The notes beneath the pieces are model-generated. The model was not told where the DNA came from, did not search any database, and was given only the letters and a program-made list of their open reading frames with translations. The position numbers and the translations under genes are program-made. Shown one piece after another: positions 40,864 through 50,499 of a stretch of DNA of 64,000 nucleotides (position 1 is its first letter; each line of letters begins with the position of its first letter). This DNA is from Symbiodinium natans (Eukaryota; Sar; Dinophyceae; Suessiales; Symbiodiniaceae). The stretch lies in assembly GCA_905221605.1 (NCBI GenBank), contig CAJNDS010000691.1:260891-324890 (forward strand), in the 5' to 3' direction.

Positions 40864-41146
40864 GGATAAGAATTATTTTCTTGGGCCCAAGGATCATACA
40901 GACAGTGATTTAAGGGATATTCCTTAGTTTACTTAGCGTTTCTTAGGAGAGAGATCAAAGAAACATGTTCGAAAGGCCTCAAAAAGTTGATTGAAATGTG
41001 AGAAAAGAGAGGAAGGAAGCTGTGTAGCTCGTTTCTAATAAGTACGGCCCTAAACCCTACATCCCTAACCCCTGGATCCAAAACCCTAAACCCTAAACCC
41101 TAAGCCTGCAAGGCGTGTGCTTGTGGAAGTTCCTTTTGTTGCCGAG

Positions 41147-41205
41147 GCCGTGACCTGGACGAGCGCGGCGTTGTGCAGCGTGAGGAAGCCCTGAGCAAGG
41201 CCCGG
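41147..41205 (+). CDS. exon (charged, helical)
   Basis: TTCCTTTTGTTGCCGAG precedes RDLDERGVVQREEALSKAR, ending CCCGG|GTTCAGG, where a TTTAGGG/TTTGGGG array (41206-41355) begins. Strong acceptor, GC-biased third positions. Confidence 0.75.
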
Positions 41206-41374
41206 GTTCAGGGGTTTAGGGTTTAGGGTTTGGGGTTTGGGGTCTGGGGTTTGGGTTTTGGGTTTAGGGTTTGGGGTTTGGGGCTTAGGGTTTGGGGTTT
41301 GGGTTTGGGGTTTGGGTTTGGGGTCTGGGGTTCGGGGTTTGGGGTTTGGGATTGAACGATGCACTTCGTGTACT

Positions 41375-41476
41375 GGGACCCAGAGTAGGCCCATGTTTTT
41401 TTTGTTAAGGGCCTAGGTTCCCTTACAAGCCCATTTAAACCAAAAAGGGTACTCGTTGTATTCCCAGGTTGGGCCT
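41375..41476. mobile_element. family E introner-like element
   Basis: GGGACCCAGAGTAGGCCCAT ... AAACCAAAAAGGGTACTCG ... TTCCCAGGTTGGGCC. Confidence 0.72.
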
Positions 41477-41829
41477 AGGTATTTGGGGTGCGAGGTTTAG
41501 GGTTCAGCGCTTGGGGTCATAAGGTTTAATGTTGCACCTGGTTTAGTTGGGGCCACCTCTATAAAGTCAATTTGGCTGTGTTATTCAGGACATCCTGACT
41601 GTTTGGGAGTCCCTCTTTAAAGTCAAACGGTTGCCGAAATCCGGCTTGTTTCAGCCCGAAGGCTCCGAATTTGGATGCCTTGGTCTCTTGGCTTGGAGCC
41701 GGGCCTTATGATTTTAAAGCCGGACCTTGTGATTTTAAAGGCCGACCTCATCCATTCCAACCGGCCCGAAACTATCAATTCCCTTTAAGAAAGCATTTGA
41801 AAAATTAGTTTTCGATTCGCACGGATCCC

Positions 41830-41985
41830 TTTTAAATTCATATATAAGCTCATCCCTTTAAATTCATATGGATCCCTTTTGACTGCATATAAGCTCATCC
41901 CTTTTGAATTCATATGGATCCCTGTTAAGTTCATATAAGATCATCCCTTGCAAAATCATATGGATCCCTTTTAGTTTCTGGTGTT
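41830..41985 (+). repeat. minisatellite of about 25-bp units
   Basis: Repeats of CATATGGATCCCTTTT and CATATAAGCTCATCCCTTT alternate for about six units. No gene seen in 41480-41830 beyond open frames without support. Confidence 0.85.
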
Positions 41986-42214
41986 TTTGTTGTCTAGGGT
42001 CTAGGGTCTAGGGTTTAGGGTTTAGGGTTTACGGTTTCTGGCCTTTTTTTGTTTTTTGTTTCTTCAGGGTTGAGGGTTGAGGGTTTAGGGTTTAGAGGTC
42101 AAAGTGCGTAGCATAGATGCTGCACCCGACCACCGGAGCCTTTGGCTGGTATACATAACCCTAAACCCTAAACCCTAAACCCCCCTAATTCCCTCATTCC
42201 CTGGCAAGAACTAG

Positions 42215-42292
42215 GGGCTTGTGCTGCTGAAGGTGATCTACGAGCTCTGCGGCTCTTTGCGGGCCCTGGAGCGCGCTTCGCACTGCGTTGGG
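42215..42292 (+). CDS. exon, unknown protein
   Basis: GAACTAG precedes GLVLLKVIYELCGSLRALER then ASHCVG, ending GGG|GTTGAGG. GC-biased third positions. It joins in phase to 42449 (SHCVG-PNGQESHTFFD), skipping a TTTAGGG-variant intron of 156 nt. Confidence 0.75.
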
Positions 42293-42448
42293 GTTGAGGG
42301 TTTTTAGGGTGTTTTTTTTGAATGGCCTAGGGCTTGGTTGTGGGGTTTAGGGTTTAGGTTTTAGGGTTTAGGGTTTAAGGTTTGGGGCTTAGGGTTTGGG
42401 GTTTGGGGTTAAGGGTTTAGGGTTTAGGGTTTAGGGTTTAGGGCTTAG

Positions 42449-42503
42449 CCGAATGGTCAGGAATCCCACACGTTCTTTGACCTGGAAGTGCGTGTAGTTG
42501 AAC
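42449..42503 (+). CDS. exon ending at a family B introner
   Basis: GGGCTTAG, the end of a telomere-variant tract, is the acceptor. The frame reads PNGQESHTFFDLEVRVVE and runs to the left end of the family B element (ACTATGTGCTTAAGAACC). Confidence 0.72.
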
Positions 42504-42635
42504 GACTATGTGCTTAAGAACCCTCCCCCCAAAAAAACAAGTCTATATACTAAACAATAGTCTTTCTTATAAGGGTAATATAGCATATTTGTCTTTTGTG
42601 TTTTGGGGTTTCTTGCTCAAGTAGTAGGCAACTAG
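42504..42635. mobile_element. family B introner-like element
   Basis: GACTATGTGCTTAAGAACCC at the left, TCTTTCTTATAAGGGTAA inside, GGGTTTCTTGCTCAAGTAGT at the right. AACGACTA/AACTAG flanks suggest a target duplication. (CT)n follows at 42690-42810. Confidence 0.8.
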
Positions 42636-42717
42636 TTCGGGACCCACGTGTTTTTCCTTTAAGCGCTCTGGATCCTTAGCGTCACTGTGGCTCTCTTTCT
42701 CTCTCTTTGTCTCTCTT

Positions 42718-42756
<39 letters not shown>

Positions 42757-42909
42757 TTCTCTTTCTCTTTTTTGCTTTTCTCTTTTTTGTTTGTTGTCTC
42801 TCTCCCTCTCTCTCACTCAACTTTTGACCTGCAAGTCCTTACTTGGGGCGCAAACGAGGCATACTTATGGCCGCCCACTGATCATGCCTCTCCCAGGAGC
42901 TTCTTTAAT

Positions 42910-43043
42910 TATAGGGTTCTTAAGGGAGCGGGGTTCAAGGCGGGTATGTAACTCAAGGCTTCCTAGTACTCCCTACTACTCCCTAAGGCTCCCCTAGGCT
43001 TCCCTAAGCTTCCCTGGTACCTACCTCCCTTAAGAACCCTATA
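42910..43043. mobile_element. family I introner-like element
   Basis: TTATAGGGTTCTTAAGGGAG and CTCCCTTAAGAACCCTATAA are perfect inverted ends (20 bases). Between them are repeated CTAGTACTCCCTACTACTCC-like segments. Confidence 0.85.
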
Positions 43044-43210
43044 ACTGGTTCTTGCTCTGAGCAGCACCGTGCAGCACTTGAAGTCAGGCATGGGCCAAGT
43101 CTGCAAAATGGCCATGGCGAGCTTGGCCGAACTGGGCAATGGGATGCATTAGGGTTTAACGGTTGAGGGTTTAGGGTTTAGGGTTTAGGATTTAGGGTGT
43201 GTCTAAGCAG

Positions 43211-43332
43211 CTGCGCCTCGCACCTGGGGCATGCTCGTCTCCGACGAGAGCGCATTTACATGACATGCTGGACAACAAGGGAGCTTCCGGGAAGATCCCG
43301 TGTGTCCTTTGCCGCAACGTGGTGTGGCCAAG
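43211..43332 (+). pseudogene. SDE-KGASG-PC-x2-C motif exon with a +1 frameshift
   Basis: The frame GMLVSDESA breaks at TTT (43255-43257). One T fewer restores HDMLDNKGASGKIPCVLCRN then VV, ending CCAAG|GTACG. The SDE-x-ALH-x-ML-x2-KGASG-x2-PC-x2-C-x-NVV pattern is one I recall from multicopy dinoflagellate proteins, perhaps transposon-derived; the two Cys may bind zinc. Either a decayed copy or a sequencing slip in a T run. Confidence 0.68.
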
Positions 43333-43372
43333 GTACGTTCCAAGGACATGAGGCATAGTACCGTGGGGTGAG

Positions 43373-43515
43373 AATCCCTTTATGAGCCTGAACGGCTGAC
43401 CGTAGGCTCTGAAGCTCCAACTATAAAGTCTTTAAGCTCTACACCTCGGACTATATAAGGTATATATAGGGGTTATATAGCGGAAGAAGGCTAAGGGTCC
43501 CTTCTAGGTGTCGGT
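43373..43515. mobile_element. family M element
   Basis: Shares GTATATATAGGGG-TTATA and AAGGGTCCCTTCTAG with 36008-36122 (GTACATATAGGGGCTTTTA, AAGGGCCCCTTCTAG). 43520-43680 is open on both strands and not called. Confidence 0.5.
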
Positions 43516-43859
43516 CGATCAGGACACATGATTTGCATGAAAGGGCCTGTTGAAGGGATTGTAGGGTACAATCGCCTCATCAGCCCTCCAAAAGCGCTCT
43601 GCGGAACTTTTCTAAGAGACTCCAGGGTATAGTCGCCTCTGAGCAACCCGAAACAGCCCTGTAGAGGACCTGCTGCTGGAACCATGGGTAGTTATCAGTA
43701 GGGTTACAGGTGCCTCCCCCCTCCCCCTCTTCCCCCCAAGTTGTTAGAACCAGAGAAAGCCATAGTTGCCCTAGGTCGAACGCCCCAGCTCTAAACCCCA
43801 ATCAAACCTCAGACCCGGAGCTCTCATGCCCTAAACTCTATAAACCCACAACCCTTGCC

Positions 43860-44310
43860 TAAACTTGCCTAAACTTCAAATCCCCAACCCTCAACCCTAA
43901 CCCCTAGCCCAAAACCCCAAGCCCCAAACCCTGGACCCCAAAGCCCGCACCCTCACCCCTAAACCCGAAACCCAAAACCCTAAATCCTCGCCCCCAAACC
44001 CTAACCCCTAAACCCCTAAACCCCTAAACCCCTAAACCCCTAAACCCCTAAACCCCTAAACCCCTAAACCCCTAAACCCCTAAACCCCTAAGCCCTAAAC
44101 CCTAAACCCCAAACCCCAAACCCTAAACCCTAAACCCCAAACCCCAAACCCTCACCCCGAAACCCCAAACCCTAAACCCCAAACCCTAAGACCATAAACC
44201 CTGAACCTCTTAACCCTAAACCCTAAACCCCAAACCCTAAACCCTAAACCCTAAACCCCAAACCCCAAACCCCAAACCCCAAACCCTAAACCCTAAACCC
44301 TAAACCCTCG
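43860..44310 (-). repeat. long mixed CCCTAAA/CCCCTAAA/CCCCAAA array
   Basis: An eleven-fold CCCCTAAA block (about 44000-44090) lies within CCCTAAA and CCCCAAA units. The G-rich strand would be prone to quadruplex formation. Confidence 0.93.
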
Positions 44311-44312
44311 AG

Positions 44313-44402
44313 GTGCCATCGCCATGCACGGCTTTGCGGACCTCAGCCGATCCGCGGCCGCGGCCCTCTCGGGCGCCCAGGAGGAGGCGCAGAAACCCGA
44401 GG
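44313..44402 (+). CDS. exon, Ala-rich
   Basis: CCCTCGAG precedes GAIAMHGFADLSRSAAAALS then GAQEEAQKPE. Strong GC third-position bias. The donor is GAGG|GTTTAGGG, supplied by the following array (44403-44500). Confidence 0.72.
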
Positions 44403-44800
44403 GTTTAGGGTTTAGGGTTTAGGTTTAGGGTTTAGGGCTTAGGGTTTAGGGTTTAGAGATATAGGGATTAGGGTTTAGGGTTTAGGGCTTAGGGTTTAGG
44501 GTTTTGGGTACCCGAAATCATTGGTGCCGCCGTAAAAAAACAAAAAAACAAAAAGGGACCATCCTGGAGAGAAGTGGCCTGTTGAAGACTGGTTTAGGGT
44601 TTGGGGGTTCAGGGTTTAGGGTTTAGGGGTTTAGGGTTTTGGGTTTTGGGGTTCAGGGTTTTGGACTTCGGGTTTTAGGGCTTGGGGTTTCGGGGGTTTA
44701 GGGTTTCGGGGTTTAGGGTTCAGGGGTTCAGGGCTTCGGGTTTGGGGCTTCAGGTGTTGAAGGTTTCGGGCCTAGGTGCACTAAGCCCCTTCACCCACAG

Positions 44801-45135
44801 ATCGGGCAAGATGTTTATTTCACCGGATGACCGCCACGGCATCCTTTCTATTGGAGCCTTAAAGTACACTGGGAATGTCTGGGTCCGTCTCATGTTGGTG
44901 CCGTAGTATAGAGGGACCGACAAAGGGACCCTGCTTTAGAGAACCGTGGAACCACTCTACTGTAGCCGAGACGGACCGTGAACAAGCCACAAATAGGTTC
45001 CATTTCACTCATCAGCATCCAGTCGTGTCAGGCCCGGCACAGCTTGTATCAGCTGTTGCTCACCTTTGAGCATTGTGGGCTGCAACAGGCTGCGAGGGGA
45101 CTTGTGGGTTCGCAGGGAGCGCAGGCCTTCGCCAG
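44801..45135 (+). CDS. two probable exons
   Basis: 44801-44907, after TCACCCACAG, reads SGKMFISPDDRHGILSIGAL then KYTGNVWVRLMLVP to TAG. About 44980-45135 reads SISLISIQSCQARHSLYQLL, LTFEHCGLQQAARGLVGSQG, AQAFAR and ends GCCAG|GTTTAGG, a telomere-like donor. Between them 44885-44960 resembles a family R fragment. Confidence 0.52.
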
Positions 45136-45409
45136 GTTTAGGCTTGAGGGTTTAAGGCAAGTTTAGGGTGTATAGGGTGTGGTTGAGGCAGTTTTCAGCA
45201 CGTGGCAGGGTGATGTCGAAGTCATAGCAGCCGTCTGACGAGTCGTTGAAGCCTTGCATAACTCTCTGCCTCGAGTAGCCCGACATATCCCAAGAATCCC
45301 TTAGGCAAGTTATACCATGGTGTAGACGTTATTCGATATCTAGGTAAAACCCAGCTCAAGTGACACCTCTCCCGTTAACGTGCAACTGTCCGGGCTCGAG
45401 TTTTTGTAG

Positions 45410-45588
45410 TGGCCCTGGTTGGGCCCGTTTGTAGCCCAGCAAGCAGCAACCGGAAAGCTCGAGATGATGGACGTCATTGTTGCTGGCGGCCATGAAATCA
45501 CGAGGGCAGTGTTCCTCTTTCACACGCGCCGCTTGGGCATTCAAAGCACGGAGGTGCGGACTCTCACTGGCCTGCGATCAGCACCTTG
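45410..45588 (+). CDS. probable exon, unknown protein
   Basis: GAGTTTTTGTAG precedes WPWLGPFVAQQAATGKLEMM, DVIVAGGHEITRAVFLFHTR, RLGIQSTEVRTLTGLRSAP, ending CCTTG|GTAGGC. The 62-codon opposite-strand frame is treated as its shadow. Confidence 0.55.
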
Positions 45589-45798
45589 GTAGGCCTTTGG
45601 GACGTCTTATTCCCCACCTTCGGTGTGGGGTTGTTAGATTTTGAACTCAGCCCTTCTCCTCGCCCGGAACTCTTCTCCTCGCCCGGTCTACTCCTAGAGG
45701 CTCCAACCTCCCTGGAGTGCTAAGGTGGGGATGTTCGAAGTAAAATATTTTCCCTTATTAGGTTTCAGATTTAGGAATGTTTTTTAGAGGGTTTTAAG

Positions 45799-45909
45799 GG
45801 GCGCTCCGAGGCACTCTCAGAGGCGCAACAGCTTGACTGGAGACAACCTCTTGTGGTCTTTCTCGGCGAGAAAGCCTGGGCGCCTGACGCTTGGAATGTC
45901 TATAGCGGG
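45799..45909 (+). CDS. exon ending exactly at an introner TIR
   Basis: TTTTAAG precedes GRSEALSEAQQLDWRQPLVV then FLGEKAWAPDAWNVYSG (37 codons, phase 0). The next bases are GTTTCCGAAAA, the terminus of the family P element, so the element supplies the donor. Confidence 0.75.
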
Positions 45910-46018
45910 GTTTCCGAAAACAGGCAAAACCCTTGTGGGCATTTTTTGCGAGGGTTGTAGTATTTTGGGGTATATAAGGGGTACCCCTATTTTCGGAAAT
46001 CCCCGTTTCTGCCCAAGG
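45907..46018. mobile_element. family P introner-like element
   Basis: GGGGTTTCCGAAAACAGG and CTATTTTCGGAAATCCCC are inverted ends; internal GGGGTATATAAGGGGTACCC. A partial copy at 62905-62985 shares GGGGTATAAAAGGGGTACCC. CCCAAG follows as an acceptor. Confidence 0.78.
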
Positions 46019-46165
46019 CACCCGAACTCTATCAGTAGTCTCATCAAACCCTAAAACATCCTAATGCTCCACTTCGCGGCAGTATCCTGCCTTCCCCTCC
46101 TTGATTGAATCAATGGGTGTGCAAGTTTATCAGTCATATCTATACATATAAACAACCTAACCGTC

Positions 46166-46196
<31 letters not shown>

Positions 46197-46374
46197 GTAT
46201 ATATATATACATATATATCCATTGTGTTATGTTTTTCAAAAATGCTGTATTAAAAGGGCTATAATACCGGGCTATAGTTTAACCTTGAGTGGCTGGTCTC
46301 TTGCAGCAGGAGCCCGCTGCCGTACTTGCTTTCCCCCCCTAATTACTTGATGGAGGGGGGGGGGTCAAGCTGGT

Positions 46375-46430
46375 TTAGGGTTTAGGGTTTAGGGTTTAGG
46401 GTTTAGGGTTTAGGGTTTAGGGTTTAGGGT
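46375..46430 (+). repeat. TTTAGGG array
   Basis: Eight perfect units. A (TA)n-rich stretch (46167-46216) precedes it. Confidence 0.95.
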
Positions 46431-46835
46431 GTCATGATCAAGCTAGACATGGCAGGTCAAGACTAGATCACAGCATGCATGTGGAGTCGTACAGCACAAG
46501 CAGCCACAATGAGCAGGTATACATCAACTGAACACCAATCTGCATAGGAAAGTACCCCTGCGTGGAGACGTCCGGGGCAGATCCGTAGCCACAGATGGCA
46601 TGGGCATGAATACCACCTGAAGGTGGTAGGTTTGCGTGAGTTTCTATTGCACCAGAGGCCCCCTTTGATTAAGTTATCTGAGGCGGCCTGTCTTCAAACT
46701 TGTAATACAAACTTTCGTCCCCGCCCCATGCACCCCCGTCCCTTAAAGAACCCTATAAGCAGAGTTCCAGAAGGATCAAATATGCTCAGCAAGCTGCGTC
46801 CGGCAGTTTCTAGGCCTTTGCCTGGAAAGTCCTGA
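46428..46835 (+). CDS. two probable exons with a very short intron
   Basis: 46428-46516 reads HDQARHGRSRLDHSMHVESY then STSSHNEQ, ending CAG|GTATAC. 46548-46835, after TGCATAG, is open for 95 codons (ESTPAWRRPGQIRSHRWHGH ... LREFLLHQRPPLIKLSEAAC) to TGA. The inferred intron would be only 31 nt, so this joint needs RNA evidence. Confidence 0.48.
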
Positions 46836-46990
46836 ACTGAAGATTGAAGATGCCCTGTAAAAAGGGGGAGCTAGCACTTTCCGGGAAAACGGAAAGATTG
46901 TTGCAACCTTAAGCCCTAAACGGTAGGGTTTGGGGTTTAGGGTTCCTTGGACCAAACGCCACGCCACCTACTCAGTCCTGGTCTTTCCAG

Positions 46991-47055
46991 ACTTTCTGGG
47001 AAAGACTGGGCGCTTCAAACAGTCCATCTTCTGCTATTGCAACATGTTCCACCCC
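46991..47055 (+). CDS. probable exon, Cys/Phe-rich
   Basis: CTGGTCTTTCCAG precedes FLGKTGRFKQSIFCYCNMFH. Good acceptor; the right end runs into a CCCTA-rich spacer. Confidence 0.6.
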
Positions 47056-47140
47056 CTACACCCGCAATCCGAAACCCCAAGCCCTAATTCCCAAACCCTA
47101 GACCCCTAAACCGTAAACCCTATTGAGCATTTCTGGGCAG

Positions 47141-47194
47141 GGGTTCCAAGTAACTCGCAAACAGCTCCTGGAAATCTTGCGTCTTAAGCTTAGG
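47141..47194 (+). CDS. probable exon, helical
   Basis: ATTTCTGGGCAG precedes GFQVTRKQLLEILRLKL, ending near CTTAGG|GCACC, a GC donor into a family I-like fragment (47196-47236). A further candidate lies at 47246-47343 (RKLKQNNRAQCQQACTPVRR). Confidence 0.55.
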
Positions 47195-47478
47195 GCACCT
47201 TGGGATACATACCCCCCTTGAACCCGCTCCTGTAAGGACCTCATAACCTGCTGGCAACGCAAGCTAAAACAAAACAATCGTGCTCAGTGTCAGCAGGCTT
47301 GCACGCCCGTAAGACGGGGACATGCCGGCATCACAAACTTTTAGAAGAGAGACGAACGGTTAATTTGTTGGTCTTTTTTACATAACCCCTGCCCCCCAAT
47401 ATTAAACGCCCCCCCCCCCCCCCCCCCCCCCCCCCGCCCTCCCCGTGTATAACCCCCCCAAAAGGGTTTTAGTGTTAG

Positions 47479-47551
47479 AAAGGTTCTTATATGTCGTTTG
47501 TCCGACCGAACAACCAGCCCGTCCTTCGAGCAGCTCGAATCGAGCTTGCAG
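47479..47551 (+). CDS. probable exon
   Basis: TAGTGTTAG precedes KGSYMSFVRPNNQPVLRAAR then IELA, with a possible GC donor GCAG|GCTCATT. The frame stays open further right. Confidence 0.52.
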
Positions 47552-47945
47552 GCTCATTCATGAAGCCACAAACACCTAAACCCCAAACCCTTATTAAACC
47601 CTAAACCCTAAACCCTAAACCCTAAACCCCAATTGATCTGCGCCTTTAACCCTAGCTGCCCTCAAGATGCCTAAGACCTGACTGACCTCTCATCCCTACC
47701 TGCACCCCCCCCCCCCCCCCAAAGTACGTAAAAATGTACCCCCCCCCCCCAAACCCAGAAAAATGGACCATTGTTTTTCGTACTTTGGGGCAATCGGTAG
47801 GCACTAGAGGCTTTTCCCGCTATAAACCGCGTAAGAATCACTCACAAGGCTCTGTTTAAGCCCTACAAACTCCAAACTCCTGTAAACCCTAAATGCTACA
47901 TAAAAAACTAACCCTAAACCGTAAACCCAATCCCACAACCCCAAG

Positions 47946-48045
47946 CTACTATTTGCTTAAGAACCCCCCCCCCCCACAAAACAACAACAAAACAAACAAG
48001 AAACAAAATGAACATATTCTTCCTTATAAGGGCAGTATTTAACGG
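47946..48045. mobile_element. family B element, left part
   Basis: CTACTATTTGCTTAAGAACC, C run, then CTTCCTTATAAGGGCAGTA; the right terminus is missing. A GC-rich low-complexity stretch (48050-48280) follows, in which GGCATGCgCTGGAG recurs. Confidence 0.7.
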
Positions 48046-48466
48046 CTACCGCCAGGGCCGCCGACTCCAGAGAAGGAGCGCTGGGGGTGGGGGCGGCCAG
48101 GGCATGCGCTGGAGCGCTTGGGGGTGGAGGCGTGCCTGAAGGCATGCGGTGCTAGAGGGGGCGCAGGTAGGGGTGGCGCAGGTAGGGGTCGTAGGGTAGG
48201 GGAGGGGCATGCACTGGAGGTCTGGGGGTGGGTCTTCACTGACGCCGCCCCCGGCTGGGGTCGGCGGACAACGTGGGTGGGTAGGCTGTGTGTGTGTGTG
48301 TGTGTCTATGTGTCCGCGGTCCTATGCGTCTGGGTATCTTTGTGTTTGTGAATCCGTGCGTCTGTGTACCCGTGTGTCCATGTGTCTCTGTTCGTTTTAT
48401 GCACATCTGTCCAAGGTAGCTTCACCACATTGATCCGGGATTGAACGGGTGTTGTCTTGATTTTAG

Positions 48467-48550
48467 CTGCTCATTTTCAATGAGAATCCAGCTAGATCTC
48501 CCATCCGACAAGACTCGTATGTTGTCGTCAGCAGCTTCGTGCCCGTGTAA
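48467..48550 (+). CDS. probable terminal exon
   Basis: GTCTTGATTTTAG precedes LLIFNENPARSPIRQDSYVV then VSSFVPV and TAA (48548-48550). Confidence 0.6.
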   Translation: MLIFNENPARSPIRQDSYVVVSSFVPV

Positions 48551-48654
48551 CAGTGTAAACTTATAGTCCCCAAGCAGGCTCCATTCGCACTGAATCAACG
48601 CAAAGCCCTAACCCCTAAACCCTAAACCCTACACCCTGAACCCTAAACCCTTCA

Positions 48655-48778
48655 TTTGGAGGAACTCAAGTTGCAGAGCCTTTCCCGACCGGCGGTGCTC
48701 ATCAAAACCTGGGTCACTCCGGGACGCTCTGGCTGCCACTTCCGAGTTCTCCCTTCAAGCAGTGTTGAGGACAATGCG
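48655..48778 (+). CDS. probable exon before a microsatellite
   Basis: Frame LEELKLQSLSRPAVLIKTWV, TPGRSGCHFRVLPSSSVEDN, running into the TGTA array. Good protein character, no homology. Confidence 0.52.
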
Positions 48779-49349
48779 TGTATTTATATGTATGTCTGTA
48801 TGTATGTCTGTATGTATGTATGTGTGTGTATGTATGTATGCATGCATGTATGTATGTATGTATGTATGTATGTATGTATGTATGTATGTATGTATGTATG
48901 TATGTATGTATGTATGTATGTATGTATGCATGTAATGTCATGTCATGTCATGTCATGTCATGTCATGTATGTATGTATGTATGTATGTATGTATGTATGT
49001 ATGTATGCATGTAATGTCATGTCATGTCATGTCATGTCATGTCATGTCATGTCATGTATGTATGTATGTATGTATGTATGTATGCAATGTCATGTATGTA
49101 TTGTAATGTACTGTTATGTAATGGTATGTATTGGTGTGTAATGTTGGGTAATGTTGTGTAATGTTATGTAAAGTTATGTAAAGTTATGTAGCGTTACGTA
49201 AAGTTATGTTTTGTAATGTTCATTAATGTTATGTAATGCTATGTAATGCTATGTACTGCTATGTAATGTTATGTAATGTTATGTAATGTTATGTAATGTT
49301 ATGTAATGTTATGTTATGTAATGTAATGTTATGTTCTGTAATGTATGTA

Positions 49350-49384
<35 letters not shown>

Positions 49385-49470
49385 ATGTATGTATGTATGT
49401 ATGTGTGTGTGTGTGCCGGCGTGTCTGTACGTTTGTTTGCTTGTTTGTTTGTTTGTTTGTTTGTTGTATT
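48779..49470 (+). repeat. compound TGTA / TGTCA / TGTAATGT / TGTC / TTTG microsatellite
   Basis: Long (TGTA)n blocks alternate with (TGTCA)n blocks (48935-48968 and 49014-49057), then TAATGTTATG-type units, (TGTC)n at 49350-49384 and (TTTG)n at 49432-49464. Open frames up to 161 codons across it are artefacts. Confidence 0.96.
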
Positions 49471-49491
49471 GTATTGAGCATGAACCGCCAG

Positions 49492-49581
49492 GAGATCGAT
49501 GTTGCATTGGTCCATGCCGCAGTGATCTACAAGTACCACGGCTGCCAACTGCCAGGGAACAACTTGGCCCGCGGAACTTAG
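49492..49581 (+). CDS. probable exon, unknown protein
   Basis: GAACCGCCAG precedes EIDVALVHAAVIYKYHGCQL then PGNNLARGT and TAG (49579-49581). A family D element starts 28 bases later. Confidence 0.6.
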   Translation, partial: EIDVALVHAAVIYKYHGCQLPGNNLARGT

Positions 49582-49609
49582 CATCCAGCAGTCTCACTCA
49601 CCCAGATCC

Positions 49610-49714
49610 CTGGGAGAATCCAAAAAGTAGAGCCCCCAAATAGTACCTTAGACCTGATACTACTGTTGGGTCATTTTCGGAACCCTTAAAGGCGATCTTC
49701 TTTTCCTCCCAGGG
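49610..49714. mobile_element. family D introner-like element
   Basis: CTGGGAGAATCCAAAAAGTA at the left, TGTTGGGTCATTTTCGGAAC inside, CTTTTCCTCCCAG at the right; inverted ends. Confidence 0.8.
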
Positions 49715-49945
49715 TCTCGGTCTGAGCACAGGTGCATGACAATATATTTCTGCACCTGCCAGCCCAAAACCCTAAACGCTAAGCCCTGAACCCGAAACTC
49801 CCAAGTGGTGCAAAAAGCGCTACTGCTGCTCGCTTTGAGGAATCATTCTCAGCCACGTCCTGTCTTGCTTCAAGAGGCGCCCGATGATAGACCCTAAGCC
49901 CTAAACCCTAATATGAACCCTAAACCCTAAATCCTAAACCCTAAG

Positions 49946-50062
49946 CCGCACGCACGTTTGTGAAACGCGCCTGCTGATCGGAGATCGCAGTGCCTCAGAG
50001 CAAACGATGTCCTCTGTGCAGTTGGGGCGGACAGGATCCCAAGGCCAAATAATTCTTTTCCT
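49946..50062 (+). CDS. exon after a telomeric CCTAAG acceptor
   Basis: The CCCTAAA tract ends CCCTAAG, serving as the acceptor. The frame reads RTHVCETRLLIGDRSASEQT, MSSVQLGRTGSQGQIILF and ends at the family F element. An earlier candidate lies at 49801-49890 (SGAKSATAARFEESFSATSC). Confidence 0.65.
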
Positions 50063-50132
50063 TAGTAGCTGAGTAAGCTATGGAACTGAAAGTGGACACT
50101 TGTTTGGGGCTTTTGTGAACTCAGCAACTAAG
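50062..50132. mobile_element. family F introner-like element
   Basis: TTAGTAGCTGAGTAAGC at the left and TTGTGAACTCAGCAACTAAG at the right, matching 63879-63984. A candidate frame (SVQRVQGPHMVLRVPPHHNL) follows. Confidence 0.75.
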
Positions 50133-50299
50133 TGTCCAGAGGGTCCAAGGACCCCACATGGTCTTGAGGGTCCCACCACACCACAACCTTCAAGTCTGGG
50201 ACCCTGACCCTAAATCCTTAAACCTTATAAGCCCTAAACCCTAGAAGCCCTAAACCCTAAACCTTATAAACCCTAAACCTTATAAACCCTAAACCATAT

Positions 50300-50382
50300 A
50301 AACCATAAACCCTAAACCCTAAACCCTAAACCCTAAACCCTAAACCCTAAACCCTAAACCCTAAACCCTAAACCCTAAACCA
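50300..50382 (-). repeat. CCCTAAA array
   Basis: About 11 perfect units after TATAAACCCTAAACCT variants. Confidence 0.95.
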
Positions 50383-50499
50383 GAATCTAGGGCACTTGGA
50401 CCCTGGGTTGTCTTTTGCTGGGACAGGCTTTCCGCCTGACCACGAGTAGAAATCCAGTAGTCGGCCCCCCCAAAGGCCGTGACTGGTTCTCTATATACT

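Noticed and set aside
41086-41394. NPKPQTPNPKP-type proteins (also GFRVQGSGFRV elsewhere)
   Set aside because: These are CCCTAAA/CCCCAAA or TTTAGGG arrays translated in one frame. They recur wherever arrays recur and carry no coding signal.
48656-49141. 161-codon + frame (MYVCMYVC repeats)
   Set aside because: All but the first 40 codons are translated TGTA/TGTCA microsatellite. Only the unique start (48655-48778) is kept as a candidate exon.
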